A stretch of DNA of 64,000 nt from Anaerotignum propionicum DSM 1682 (GTDB lineage Bacteria; Bacillota; Clostridia; Lachnospirales; Anaerotignaceae): NCBI RefSeq assembly GCF_001561955.1, contig NZ_CP014223.1, positions 806,001 through 870,000 on the forward strand, written 5' to 3'. Positions 8,338 through 16,430 of the stretch are shown piece by piece (the first letter of the stretch is position 1; the number at the start of each line of letters is the position of its first letter). The translations under genes and the position numbers were made by a program. The notes beneath the pieces are model-generated. The model was not told where the DNA came from. It ran no database searches and saw nothing but the letters and a program-made list of their open reading frames with translations.

Positions 8338-8705
8338 TGAGTGTGCCTGTTATTGGTTTGGTTTTGGGCGTTATTATTGGAATAACTAGCGGTGTGGTAA
8401 TTCCTTATGGTTATGCCAGCTATGTGGCAATTGCAATTTTAGCATGCCTTGATTCGGTTTTAGGTGGTATTTATGCCATTTCACAAAAGCAATTTGATTT
8501 GAAAATTTTTTCCAGTGGGTTTTTCTGTAATGGAATTCTTGCTGTTGGCTTGGTTTGGCTTGGGAATCAACTGAATATCAACCTTTCAATTGCTGCGGTG
8601 GTTGTTTACGGTTCTCGCATTTTTAACAATTTTAGTCAGATTCGCAGATTTTTATTGAATAAACCTGAAAAACAGATTATAGTAGTAACGGAAAAAGGAG
8701 AATAA
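8334..8705 (+). CDS. DUF1290 small basic membrane protein (Sbp family)
   Basis: A 123-residue protein with three to four membrane helices (VIGLVLGVIIGI; YVAIAILACLDSVLGGIYAI; FCNGILAVGLVWLG; SIAAVVVYG) and a short charged tail. The DUF1290 hallmark is the ACLDSVLGG helix. The start overlaps the DUF881 stop by ATGA, and AGGAGG lies seven bases before it. Genes of this family sit next to ftsZ in many Firmicutes (sbp in B. subtilis). Function is unknown; the fixed context suggests a division or envelope role. Confidence 0.88.
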   Translation: MMSVPVIGLVLGVIIGITSGVVIPYGYASYVAIAILACLDSVLGGIYAISQKQFDLKIFSSGFFCNGILAVGLVWLGNQLNINLSIAAVVVYGSRIFNNFSQIRRFLLNKPEKQIIVVTEKGE

Positions 8706-8750
8706 TGCAATAAAAAAACCAAAATTTTTCTGAATTGTTTTCTTTTACTA

Positions 8751-8779
8751 TGGAAAGTATGATTTTTTTCGTGTATAAT
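8751..8779 (+). promoter_or_regulatory. Sigma-70 promoter of ftsZ
   Basis: TGGAAA (8751-8756) and TATAAT (8774-8779) with a 17-base spacer. ftsZ can therefore be transcribed on its own as well as by read-through from murA. Confidence 0.65.
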
Positions 8780-8822
8780 TATATAATATTATGTATTTCT
8801 TGATTATTAGGAGGGGATTTTT

Positions 8823-9941
8823 TTGCTCGAATTTGATATCCCATTGAGCAGTATGGCGCAGATAAAAGTAATCGGCGTTGGTGGCGGCGGCAACAACGCT
8901 GTTGACAGAATGATTGAAGACGGCCTGGACGGCGTTGATTTTATTTCAATAAATACAGATGGACAAGCCCTTTCCAAGGCTAGATCCAGCACAAAAATTC
9001 AGATTGGTGAAAAGCTGACAAAGGGTCTTGGGGCAGGGGGTAATCCTGAAATTGGGGAAAAATCCGTTGATGAAACCCAAGACGAAATTGCACAGGCTTT
9101 GCATGGTTCTGACATGGTATTTATTACTGCCGGAATGGGTGGTGGCACCGGTACAGGTGCGGCTCCCAGAATTGCCGCAATTTCCAAAGAACTAGGCATC
9201 TTAACGGTAGGTGTTGTGACAAAGCCCTTTAACTTTGAGGGAAAGAAAAGAATGAGTAATGCCGAAAAAGGTATTATGGAATTAAAGAAGAACGTTGATA
9301 CTTTGGTTATTATTCCAAACCAAAGATTATTGAGCATTATTGATAAAAAGACGACACTCACCGAAGCTTTCAAAAAGGCGGACGAAATTTTACGCCAAGG
9401 TGTTCAGGGTATTGCTGATTTGATTTCCAAGCCCGGCGTAATTAACTTGGACTTTGCCGATGTACGTACAGTAATGGCAAATAAAGGTATTGCCCATATG
9501 GGTATCGGTCGTGCCAGTGGCGAAAATAAAGCTGAAATTGCAGCGAAAATGGCAATTCAGAGCCCTCTTTTGGAAACTACCATTGAGGGAGCTAAGAGCG
9601 TATTGATTAATTTCAGCGGTGATATGAACCTTGGTTTGATGGAAACAGAGGAAGCGGCTGATTTAATCAGAGAGGCTATTGATCCTGATGCAGAAATCAT
9701 CTTTGGTACAACCATTAACGAAGATCTCAATAATGAGGTTGTTGTTACTGTAATTGCAACAGGGCTTGATGGTGAAATGCCTACTATTGTTGAAGTGAAA
9801 AAGCCTGAGATTGTTGCAGCAGAAGAGCAGGCAAAAGATGAAAAAGCAGACGAAGAAGTACGTCCTAGAAGATTTTCTGATTTGGATGATTTTGAATCTG
9901 AAATTAAGATTCCTGATTTCCTTACAAGAAAGAAATTTTGA
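8823..9941 (+). CDS. ftsZ: Cell division GTPase FtsZ
   Basis: 372 residues starting at TTG, supported by AGGAGGGG six bases upstream and the absence of another good start. The tubulin-like GTPase forms the cytokinetic Z-ring under the membrane. The N-terminal [17 protein letters not shown], the tubulin signature [10 protein letters not shown] near residues 100-110, and the T7-loop region [11 protein letters not shown] are all present. The globular core ends near residue 315; an acidic linker follows, then a C-terminal tail ending [11 protein letters not shown], the conserved peptide that would bind membrane tethers such as SepF. No ftsA is present in this cluster. Confidence 0.98.
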   Translation: MLEFDIPLSSMAQIKVIGVGGGGNNAVDRMIEDGLDGVDFISINTDGQALSKARSSTKIQIGEKLTKGLGAGGNPEIGEKSVDETQDEIAQALHGSDMVFITAGMGGGTGTGAAPRIAAISKELGILTVGVVTKPFNFEGKKRMSNAEKGIMELKKNVDTLVIIPNQRLLSIIDKKTTLTEAFKKADEILRQGVQGIADLISKPGVINLDFADVRTVMANKGIAHMGIGRASGENKAEIAAKMAIQSPLLETTIEGAKSVLINFSGDMNLGLMETEEAADLIREAIDPDAEIIFGTTINEDLNNEVVVTVIATGLDGEMPTIVEVKKPEIVAAEEQAKDEKADEEVRPRRFSDLDDFESEIKIPDFLTRKKF

Positions 9942-9954
9942 TACATACAAATTT

Positions 9955-9985
9955 AGGCAGATGGATGATTCCACCTGCCTTTTTG
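9955..9985 (+). terminator. Intrinsic terminator after ftsZ
   Basis: AGGCAG/CTGCCT (9955-9960 with 9975-9980) with an inner TGGA/TCCA stem and then TTTTTG. Confidence 0.85.
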
Positions 9986-10600
9986 TTGCCTTAAATTTTT
10001 GAAGGACACTTTTATTTGAACAATATGTTAGATTGACTTTGTGTTAAATTACCGTTCCTATAAGTTTTCGAACTGCTTTATGCTATTATGTAAAATTGAG
10101 TTCAACAAATGCATTTTCAGTTTGTGTTTAAATCCAATGAACAATTTGTCAAAACTATTAACATTGTAAAGGATGTATTTTTCTTGTGAATCTAAATTTT
10201 TCTCTTCTTACACTTTCAAATAGACGACCTTCTACAAAGTTCCATCAATTAGAAATACTAAAATTCTTACTATTTATGAGAACCATGAGAGGCAGAAATG
10301 AACAATTTAAATTGAGGTTAATCTATCTCATTTATAAATTTTGTTGTATTTAAACCATTTTTTATAATTTTTCTTATAAGGTGTGACTCATTTGGTAGTT
10401 TCTAATAAAATTTAAAAAAATACTAAAATTTTTAAAACTGTCAAAACTAGATATAGGTTTTTCCTAAATGAAATGGATATAGAAGATATTCATCTCAAGT
10501 GATAAAAAGGGTATTCACTATGCAAATGGAAATAAAATGAATATCTGTAAAACAGTATTTCTTGCTCAAAAATTCGTAAAATATACGCCGCAATTACGAT
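9986..10600. other. Long AT-rich spacer upstream of the phosphate operon
   Basis: About 600 bases with frequent stops in all frames and no convincing ribosome site. I see no RNA gene, repeat or coding sequence. The regulatory part is confined to its downstream end. Confidence 0.5.
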
Positions 10601-10655
10601 TTTACATAGATTTAACATACGAATGATTTTTCATTTAACAATATCTATGTATACT
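10601..10655 (+). promoter_or_regulatory. Pho-box array and promoter of pstS
   Basis: TTTACA (10601-10606), five bases, TTAACA (10612-10617) form an 11-bp-spaced direct repeat like the B. subtilis PhoP consensus TT(A/T/C)ACA-N5-TT(A/T/C)ACA. A third TTAACA lies at 10635-10640, 23 bases on (two turns). TATACT at 10650-10655 is a plausible -10 with no good -35, as expected of an activated promoter: the third box covers roughly -27 to -22. The matching two-component system is encoded downstream in the same cluster (15756-18082). Confidence 0.7.
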
Positions 10656-10698
10656 TTGCTTGTATCTAATTGATGAATACAAAAAGGAGAGGTAAATA

Positions 10699-11604
10699 AT
10701 GAAAAAGAAAATAGGCTTAGGTTTGATAATGTTGATGTTAACTGGTGCCCTTGCAGGATGTGGCGGTTCCACAGACAAAGCTGCAGAAGGCAGTGGGGAT
10801 GCAAATGCTGAAGCGGCGGCAAATACAGCTGCAATTACCGTTGTTTCAAGAGAGGATGGTTCCGGTACTAGAGGCGCGTTTATCGAATTATTTGGTATTG
10901 AAGAAAAAGACGCAGATGGCAAGAAGGTTGACCACACAGTTGAAACAGCTGAAATCACAAATAGTACTGCTGTTATGATGCAGACAATTGCAGGCAACAA
11001 AGATGCTATTGGGTACATTTCATTAGGATCTTTGAATGATTCAGTAAAGGCATTGGAAATTGACGGTGCGAAAGCAACGGTAGAAGATATCAAAAACGGA
11101 ACATATAAAATTTCCAGACCATTTAATATTGCTACAAAAGATGAAATTTCTCCCGCAGCTCAGGATTTTATGGCTTTTATCATGAGTGAAGAAGGTCAGG
11201 CAGTTGTGGAGAAGAGTGGGTACATCAGTCAAGGCAACACTGGCGCATATGCAGCAGCAGGTGTAGAGGGCAAAGTAACAGTTGCTGGTTCTTCTTCTGT
11301 AACTCCTGTAATGGAGAAGCTGAAAGAGGCTTATGCTTCAGTAAACCCTAAAATTACCGTTGAAGTTCAGCAGAGTGACTCTACAACGGGTATGACATCT
11401 GCAATTGAAGGTATTTGTGACATCGGTATGGCTTCCAGAGAATTAAAAGAAAGTGAATTATCCGCAGGACTTACACCTACAGTGATAGCAATGGATGGTA
11501 TTGCCGTGATTGTAAATAAAGAGAATGCTGTAAACAGCTTATCTTCAGCAGATGTGAAGGATATTTACACAGGAAATGCAACTGATTGGAGTATCGCTAA
11601 ATAA
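10699..11604 (+). CDS. pstS: Phosphate ABC transporter substrate-binding lipoprotein (circularly permuted PstS)
   Basis: 301 residues with a lipoprotein signal peptide (basic start, hydrophobic core, lipobox LAGC, lipidated Cys21), so it is anchored outside the membrane. It delivers phosphate to PstCA. The order of its halves is unusual. Residues about 46-176 (SREDGSGTRGAF to VVEKSGYIS) match the C-terminal half of ordinary PstS, whereas residues about 192-300 (VTVAGSSSVTPVMEKL to DIYTGNATDW) match the N-terminal half. Both phosphate-binding loops (SREDGSGTR; AGSSSVTP) are kept, so it should still fold and bind. The ribosome site AAAGGAGAGG is good. I recall proteins with this order in related clostridia, so it is probably a stable variant. 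It is the first gene of the pst-pho operon. Confidence 0.9.
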   Translation: MKKKIGLGLIMLMLTGALAGCGGSTDKAAEGSGDANAEAAANTAAITVVSREDGSGTRGAFIELFGIEEKDADGKKVDHTVETAEITNSTAVMMQTIAGNKDAIGYISLGSLNDSVKALEIDGAKATVEDIKNGTYKISRPFNIATKDEISPAAQDFMAFIMSEEGQAVVEKSGYISQGNTGAYAAAGVEGKVTVAGSSSVTPVMEKLKEAYASVNPKITVEVQQSDSTTGMTSAIEGICDIGMASRELKESELSAGLTPTVIAMDGIAVIVNKENAVNSLSSADVKDIYTGNATDWSIAK

Positions 11605-11670
11605 GTAGGAGGGCTTAATAAAAGATGTGCTCCAAGCTTAAATAGTAAATAAAAAGCAAACGGATTACAA

Positions 11671-11850
11671 AATCTAAAAGCTTTTAGAGAATGGAAGTAA
11701 ACGGAAACATATAAAAACCTTACTCTTTTTCCCTTAAAGCATTGCAAATATATGGAAATCAATTCATTTCCAAATTGCTCTATATCTTAAAAAGCTTTTA
11801 GATTATTGTTTTTTATAAGACGGACCTCGAAGAGGGAACCGTCATTTTGC
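11671..11850 (+). repeat. Inverted repeats and hairpin between pstS and pstC
   Basis: AATCTAAAAGCTTTT at 11671-11685 is the reverse complement of AAAAGCTTTTAGATT near 11789-11803, about 105 bases apart. A second hairpin, GACGG/CCGTC with an inner CCTC/GAGG (about 11819-11842), is followed by ATTTTGC. The 355-base gap (11605-11959) contains no other gene. Such structures commonly stop part of the transcripts after pstS or protect the pstS message, giving more binding protein than membrane parts; that role is inferred. Confidence 0.45.
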
Positions 11851-11959
11851 TTAAATAGAGAATCATGTTAAAAAATTGTTAAAAGCAGTTACTCTGTTAT
11901 TAAGGATTCGATGTGATACAAAAAAGGTTCTATTCCTTTTGAGGTCGAGGAGGACTTAT

Positions 11960-12799
11960 ATGAAAGAAAAAGCAATGCAATGGGTTTTCTTGGCTGCTGC
12001 CAGTATCTCCATATTTGCAGTGGCATTAATCTGTATTTTCTTGTTTGCAAATGGCGTACCCGCAATTCATGAAATCGGCGTGGTTCAATTTCTCACGGGA
12101 ATGAAATGGAAACCTACCAATAATATTTTCGGCATTTTCCCAATGATTTTAGGCAGTATCTATGTAACGGCGGGAGCAATTATCATTGGTGTGCCGATGG
12201 GAATTCTTTGTGCCGCTTTTTTAGCACATTTTTGTCCCAAAGGTCTTTATAAAATGATTAAGCCAGCGATTGAACTTTTGGCGGGCATCCCCTCTATTGT
12301 ATATGGGTTTTTTGGTTTGGTGGTAATTGTGCCTATGATGCAAGAGTTGTTTGGAGGAAGCGGTAAAGGTGTTTTGACAGCTTCTATTCTTTTGGGAATC
12401 ATGATTTTGCCTACCGTAATCGGTGTTTCAGAGGCGGCAATTCGGGCTGTGCCTAAGTATTATTATGAAGGTGCGCTGGCACTGGGAATTTCCCATGAGA
12501 GAAGTGTATTTTTTACTGTTTTACCTGCGGCAAAGCAGGGTATTCTTGCAGGGGTTGTTTTAGGAATTGGCCGTGCCATTGGGGAAACGATGGCGGTTAT
12601 TATGGTTGCAGGCAATCAGGCGATTGTGCCCAAGGGATTGTTTAGCGGTGTGAGAACCTTGACGGCAAATATTGTAATGGAGATGGGCTATGCGGCAGAT
12701 TTGCACAGAGAGGCGCTTTTAGGAACAGCGGTTGTTCTGTTTGTGTTTATTCTGTTGATTAATCTTAGTTTCTCCCTCTTAAAGAGGAGGGACTTTTGA
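11960..12799 (+). CDS. pstC: Phosphate ABC transporter permease PstC
   Basis: 279 residues from the ATG at 11960, preceded by GAGGAGG; an upstream in-frame start would add 28 residues that do not look like PstC. It has about six membrane helices and the BPD_transp_1 fold, with the EAA-type cytoplasmic loop EGALALGISHERSVFFTVLPAAKQG that docks on PstB. The periplasmic GMKWKPTNNIFGIFPMILG motif is typical of PstC. It forms the channel together with PstA and overlaps pstA by one base. Confidence 0.95.
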   Translation: MKEKAMQWVFLAAASISIFAVALICIFLFANGVPAIHEIGVVQFLTGMKWKPTNNIFGIFPMILGSIYVTAGAIIIGVPMGILCAAFLAHFCPKGLYKMIKPAIELLAGIPSIVYGFFGLVVIVPMMQELFGGSGKGVLTASILLGIMILPTVIGVSEAAIRAVPKYYYEGALALGISHERSVFFTVLPAAKQGILAGVVLGIGRAIGETMAVIMVAGNQAIVPKGLFSGVRTLTANIVMEMGYAADLHREALLGTAVVLFVFILLINLSFSLLKRRDF

Positions 12800-13668
12800 T
12801 GGATGCAATCAATAAAATTACATGGAGAGAGAAATTAAAAGGGTACAGGAAAGACCCATTTTCCGTATTGCTACTACTGTTGGTTATTTTGGCGGCACTT
12901 GTTACCGTGGGTGTGTTGGTTTCTCTGGTTGTTTATATCGTGATAAAGGGTGTCCCCAACATCACTTCGGAGCTGTTTGCTTGGAAATACAGCACCGAAA
13001 ATGTTTCCATGATGCCTGCGATTATTAACACAATTACCATTACATTGCTTTCTCTGCTGTTCGCCGTACCTATCGGTATTTTTTCCGCAATCTATTTGGC
13101 TGAGTATGCAAAAAGAGGAAATCGGTTTATCCCTGTGGTTCGGTTGACAACAGAAACATTGGCAGGTATTCCCTCCATCGTATACGGCTTATTTGGTTAT
13201 CTTTTGTTTAATATTCATTTGGGCTGGGGTTATAGTATCTTAGGTGGTGCGCTGACCTTAGCAATTATGATTTTACCTTTGATTATGCGTACCACAGAAG
13301 AAGCCCTGCTTTCTGTTTCTGACGCTTTTCGAGAAGGAAGCTTTGGACTTGGAGCCGGAAAGTTGCGTACGGTATTTCGTATTGTTCTGCCTTCTGCTGT
13401 TCCCGGGATCTTATCCGGCGTAATTCTGGCGATTGGCCGAATCGTTGGTGAAACGGCTGCGTTATTGTACCCCGCGGGCACGGCTCCAGTTGTACCCGGC
13501 AGTGTTATGGAATCAGGCAGAACCTTGGCGGTACATATGTATGCGCTGTTAAATGAAGGGCTTTACATGGATCAGGCCTATGCAACGGCAGTCATTTTAT
13601 TGATATTGGTAATTGGTATTAATGCGCTTTCTGCGTTTATTGCTAAGAGAGTAGGAGTGAAGGAATGA
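12799..13668 (+). CDS. pstA: Phosphate ABC transporter permease PstA
   Basis: 289 residues with six membrane helices. The PstA-specific region [20 protein letters not shown] precedes IYLAEYAKR, and the EAA loop is [20 protein letters not shown]. The start ATG at 12799 overlaps the pstC stop (TGATG), with AGGAGGG upstream. It is the membrane partner of PstC in high-affinity phosphate uptake and overlaps pstB by ATGA, so the two are translationally coupled. Confidence 0.95.
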   Translation: MDAINKITWREKLKGYRKDPFSVLLLLLVILAALVTVGVLVSLVVYIVIKGVPNITSELFAWKYSTENVSMMPAIINTITITLLSLLFAVPIGIFSAIYLAEYAKRGNRFIPVVRLTTETLAGIPSIVYGLFGYLLFNIHLGWGYSILGGALTLAIMILPLIMRTTEEALLSVSDAFREGSFGLGAGKLRTVFRIVLPSAVPGILSGVILAIGRIVGETAALLYPAGTAPVVPGSVMESGRTLAVHMYALLNEGLYMDQAYATAVILLILVIGINALSAFIAKRVGVKE

Positions 13669-14414
13669 GTAAAATATCCATTTCCGATTTGGAATTATAT
13701 TACGGCAATTTTAAAGCATTAAAAGATATTTATTTAGAAGTGCCTGAAAATGAGATCACAGCTTTCATCGGACCTTCCGGTTGTGGAAAGTCTACATTAT
13801 TGAAATCCCTAAACCGCATGAACGATTTGATTGAAGGATGCAGGATAACAGGACAGGTTTTGCTGGATGGAGAAGATATCTATAAAGGAATGGATATTAA
13901 CCTTCTGCGTAAGCGGGTAGGTATGGTATTTCAAAAGCCCAATCCATTCCCTATGAGTATTTATGATAATGTTGCCTTTGGTCCACGAACCCATGGTGTG
14001 CGTTCCAAAGTAAAGCTGGACGAGATTGTTGAGAAGGCTCTGCGGGATGCAGCTATCTGGGATGAAGTAAAGGATCGATTAAAAAAGAATGCATTGGGCA
14101 TGAGCGGCGGTCAGCAGCAAAGACTTTGTATTGCCCGAGCTTTAGCAGTACAACCTGAGGTATTGCTTATGGATGAACCTACAAGTGCCTTGGATCCCAT
14201 CTCTACATCTCGTATTGAAGACCTTGCCTTAGAGTTGAAAAAGGAGTACACTATTGTTATGGTAACGCATAACATGCAGCAGGCGGCACGAATTTCTGAC
14301 AATACGGCGTTTTTCCTTTTGGGCGAAGTTGTGGAATTTGGCAAGACGGAGGAGCTGTTCTCCATGCCAAAGGATAAACGCACAGAGGATTATATTACAG
14401 GGAGGTTTGGCTGA
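13665..14414 (+). CDS. pstB: Phosphate ABC transporter ATP-binding protein PstB
   Basis: 249 residues. Walker A is GPSGCGKST near residues 34-42, the Q-loop [16 protein letters not shown] is diagnostic of PstB, the signature is MSGGQQQR, Walker B is [11 protein letters not shown], and the H-loop His is in VTHNMQQ. It powers phosphate import through PstCA from the cytoplasmic side and, with PhoU, usually relays phosphate status to the PhoR kinase. All three genes needed for this relay are in the operon. Confidence 0.97.
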   Translation: MSKISISDLELYYGNFKALKDIYLEVPENEITAFIGPSGCGKSTLLKSLNRMNDLIEGCRITGQVLLDGEDIYKGMDINLLRKRVGMVFQKPNPFPMSIYDNVAFGPRTHGVRSKVKLDEIVEKALRDAAIWDEVKDRLKKNALGMSGGQQQRLCIARALAVQPEVLLMDEPTSALDPISTSRIEDLALELKKEYTIVMVTHNMQQAARISDNTAFFLLGEVVEFGKTEELFSMPKDKRTEDYITGRFG

Positions 14415-14416
14415 TT

Positions 14417-15085
14417 ATGGTTAGAAGTCGTTTTGATTCACAGTTAGAACAACTTGATGTAGAGATGATAAAAATGGGTGCATTATGCGAAGAGGCAATT
14501 AACGCATCAATGAAAGCTTTTTTGGAAAATGACGAAGCTGCTGCCAAGGTGGCAACGGAGAAGGAAAGCGATATTGACCGTAAAGAAAGAGACATTGAAG
14601 CTTTATGTATGCGTCTTTTGCTTCAGCAGCAGCCTGTTGCAAGGGATTTGCGATTGATTTCTTCCGCACTGAAAATGATTTCTGATATGGAGCGTATTGG
14701 TGATCAGGCGGCGGATATTGCAGAAATTACTGCTTTCTTAAAAAATAATGACACGAAAAGCAAATTGCACATTCGGGATATGGCGGCAGCAGCTATAAAA
14801 ATGGTAACGGAAAGTGTTGATTCCTTTGTAAACAAGGATTTAAAGCTTGCCAAAAGCGTTATGGAATATGATGATGTTTTAGATAATCTATTTGTTGAAG
14901 TAAAACAAGAATTGATTGACTTAATTGGCAAGGATAAGGCCAATGGTGAATTATGCATTGATTTAATTATGATTGCAAAATATCTGGAACGTATTGGTGA
15001 CCATGCAACAAATATTGCTGAATGGGTTGAATACTCCATAACCGGATGTCATGTAAAAATGGGAATGGAAGAAGGGAATAAATGA
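14417..15085 (+). CDS. phoU: Phosphate signalling protein PhoU
   Basis: 222 residues, two tandem three-helix PhoU repeats (about residues 10-105 and 115-210). The metal-binding E/DxxxD-type motifs are visible as SDMERIGDQAADIAE and KYLERIGDHATNIAE. PhoU links Pst transporter activity to inhibition of the PhoR kinase in the cytoplasm. It starts two bases after pstB and overlaps the following HD gene by ATGA. Confidence 0.95.
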   Translation: MVRSRFDSQLEQLDVEMIKMGALCEEAINASMKAFLENDEAAAKVATEKESDIDRKERDIEALCMRLLLQQQPVARDLRLISSALKMISDMERIGDQAADIAEITAFLKNNDTKSKLHIRDMAAAAIKMVTESVDSFVNKDLKLAKSVMEYDDVLDNLFVEVKQELIDLIGKDKANGELCIDLIMIAKYLERIGDHATNIAEWVEYSITGCHVKMGMEEGNK

Positions 15086-15741
15086 TAACATACGAAGAAA
15101 TTAGAAAAGATGAAGGAATTCGCACATATATCAGAAAGGCTGATGAATCTTTGGCGGCATTGGGTTATACGGAGCATTCATTTGCTCATGTAACCAAGGT
15201 CGCTGAGTCGGTAAAGTACATTTTGGAAACTTTGGGCTATACGCCCCATGAAGTTGAGTTAGGGCAAATTGCGGGATATTTGCACGATATCGGAAATTTG
15301 GTAAATAGGGTGGATCACTCCCAAAGTGGAGCGGTTATGGCTTTTCGAATTCTGGATAATTTAGATATGGAGCCGGAGGATATTGCCACTGTGGTCACTG
15401 CCATCGGAAATCATGACGAAGGCACGGGAATTCCCGTGAATGCCATTGCAGCAGCGCTGATTCTGGCGGATAAATCCGATGTACGCAGAAGTCGTGTAAG
15501 AAATGAGGATAAAACCTCCTTTGATATTCATGACAGAGTAAATTATTCGGTTAGAAAAGCAGTTTTGAAAATCAATGAGGAACACTCAATTATTAAACTG
15601 AAGCTGACGGTAGATACCCATTATGGCTCTGTTATGGATTACTTTGAAATCTTTTTAGGGCGTATGATTTTATGCCGAAAGGCAGCGGAAATGTTAGGCT
15701 TGAACTTTAAGTTGATGATAAATGAGCAGTCTTTGGTCTGA
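15082..15741 (+). CDS. HD-domain phosphohydrolase embedded in the pst-pho operon
   Basis: 219 residues. The HD motif is split as usual: His in EHSFAHV (about residue 36), the doublet in GYLHDIGN (about residues 70-71), and a later Asp in ILADKSD. Additional metal ligands are suggested by VDHSQSG and IGNHDEGTG. Family members hydrolyse phosphate esters or nucleotides, including signal nucleotides, but this one lacks the GYP motif of cyclic-di-GMP phosphodiesterases. Its ATGA overlap with phoU and position before phoP suggest it serves phosphate homeostasis, for instance by releasing phosphate from or turning over a nucleotide signal. This is inference. Confidence 0.8.
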   Translation: MITYEEIRKDEGIRTYIRKADESLAALGYTEHSFAHVTKVAESVKYILETLGYTPHEVELGQIAGYLHDIGNLVNRVDHSQSGAVMAFRILDNLDMEPEDIATVVTAIGNHDEGTGIPVNAIAAALILADKSDVRRSRVRNEDKTSFDIHDRVNYSVRKAVLKINEEHSIIKLKLTVDTHYGSVMDYFEIFLGRMILCRKAAEMLGLNFKLMINEQSLV

Positions 15742-15755
15742 AAGGGTGTTGCGCT

Positions 15756-16430
15756 TTGATTTATTTGGTTGAGGATGACAACAGTATACGAGAACTTGTG
15801 GCTTATACTTTACACAGTGCGGGCTTTGTTGCGGAAGGCTTTGAGAAACCCTCCGCTTTTTGGGCTGCAATAGAAAAGGAAATACCCTCTCTCATCTTAC
15901 TGGATTTGATGTTGCCAGAGGAAGATGGAATCAGTATTTTGAAAAAGCTCCGGGCTTCTTCAAAGACAAAAAAAGTACCAATTATATTGTTGACAGCAAA
16001 AGGAAGCGAATTTGATAAGGTAATTGGACTTGACAACGGTGCAGATGATTACGTTGCCAAGCCTTTTGGCATGATGGAGCTTCTTGCCCGAGTGAAAGCT
16101 CTTTTACGTCGTGCAGAGGGGGAAGAGGAATCTTCAGAGCATACCCTGGGAGGGTTATCTGTCAGCCAAGCCCGCCACGAAGTAACGGTAGATGGAAAAG
16201 AGGTAATCTTAACACTTAAGGAATTTGAGCTTCTGAGCTTGCTGATAGAAAACAAAGGGAAGGTACTGACACGAGATCAATTGTTGAACAGTATTTGGGG
16301 ATATGGATTTGATGGAGAAAACCGAACGATTGATGTGCATATACGGACCCTTCGCCAAAAATTAGGCGATTGGGGACAAAATATTGAAACGGTGCGGGGC
16401 GTTGGATATAAGATTGGAGGCAGTCTGTGA
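15756..16430 (+). CDS. phoP: OmpR-family response regulator (PhoP/PhoB type)
   Basis: 224 residues, TTG start with an AAAGGG ribosome site nine bases upstream. The receiver domain (residues 1-115) has the acidic pair EDD at 6-8, phospho-acceptor Asp50 in LILLDLMLPEEDG, the conserved Thr in ILLTAKG and the Lys in VAKPFG. A winged-helix DNA-binding domain of the Trans_reg_C type follows (GENRTIDVHIRTLRQKLG recognition region). Placed after pstSCAB-phoU and before its kinase, it is the likely activator of the Pho boxes at 10601-10640. Confidence 0.9.
   Translation: MIYLVEDDNSIRELVAYTLHSAGFVAEGFEKPSAFWAAIEKEIPSLILLDLMLPEEDGISILKKLRASSKTKKVPIILLTAKGSEFDKVIGLDNGADDYVAKPFGMMELLARVKALLRRAEGEEESSEHTLGGLSVSQARHEVTVDGKEVILTLKEFELLSLLIENKGKVLTRDQLLNSIWGYGFDGENRTIDVHIRTLRQKLGDWGQNIETVRGVGYKIGGSL

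Noticed and set aside
8999-9946. Long minus-strand frames across ftsZ
   Set aside because: ftsZ is unmistakable on the plus strand; the antisense frames are low-complexity Ser/Phe/Ile shadows.
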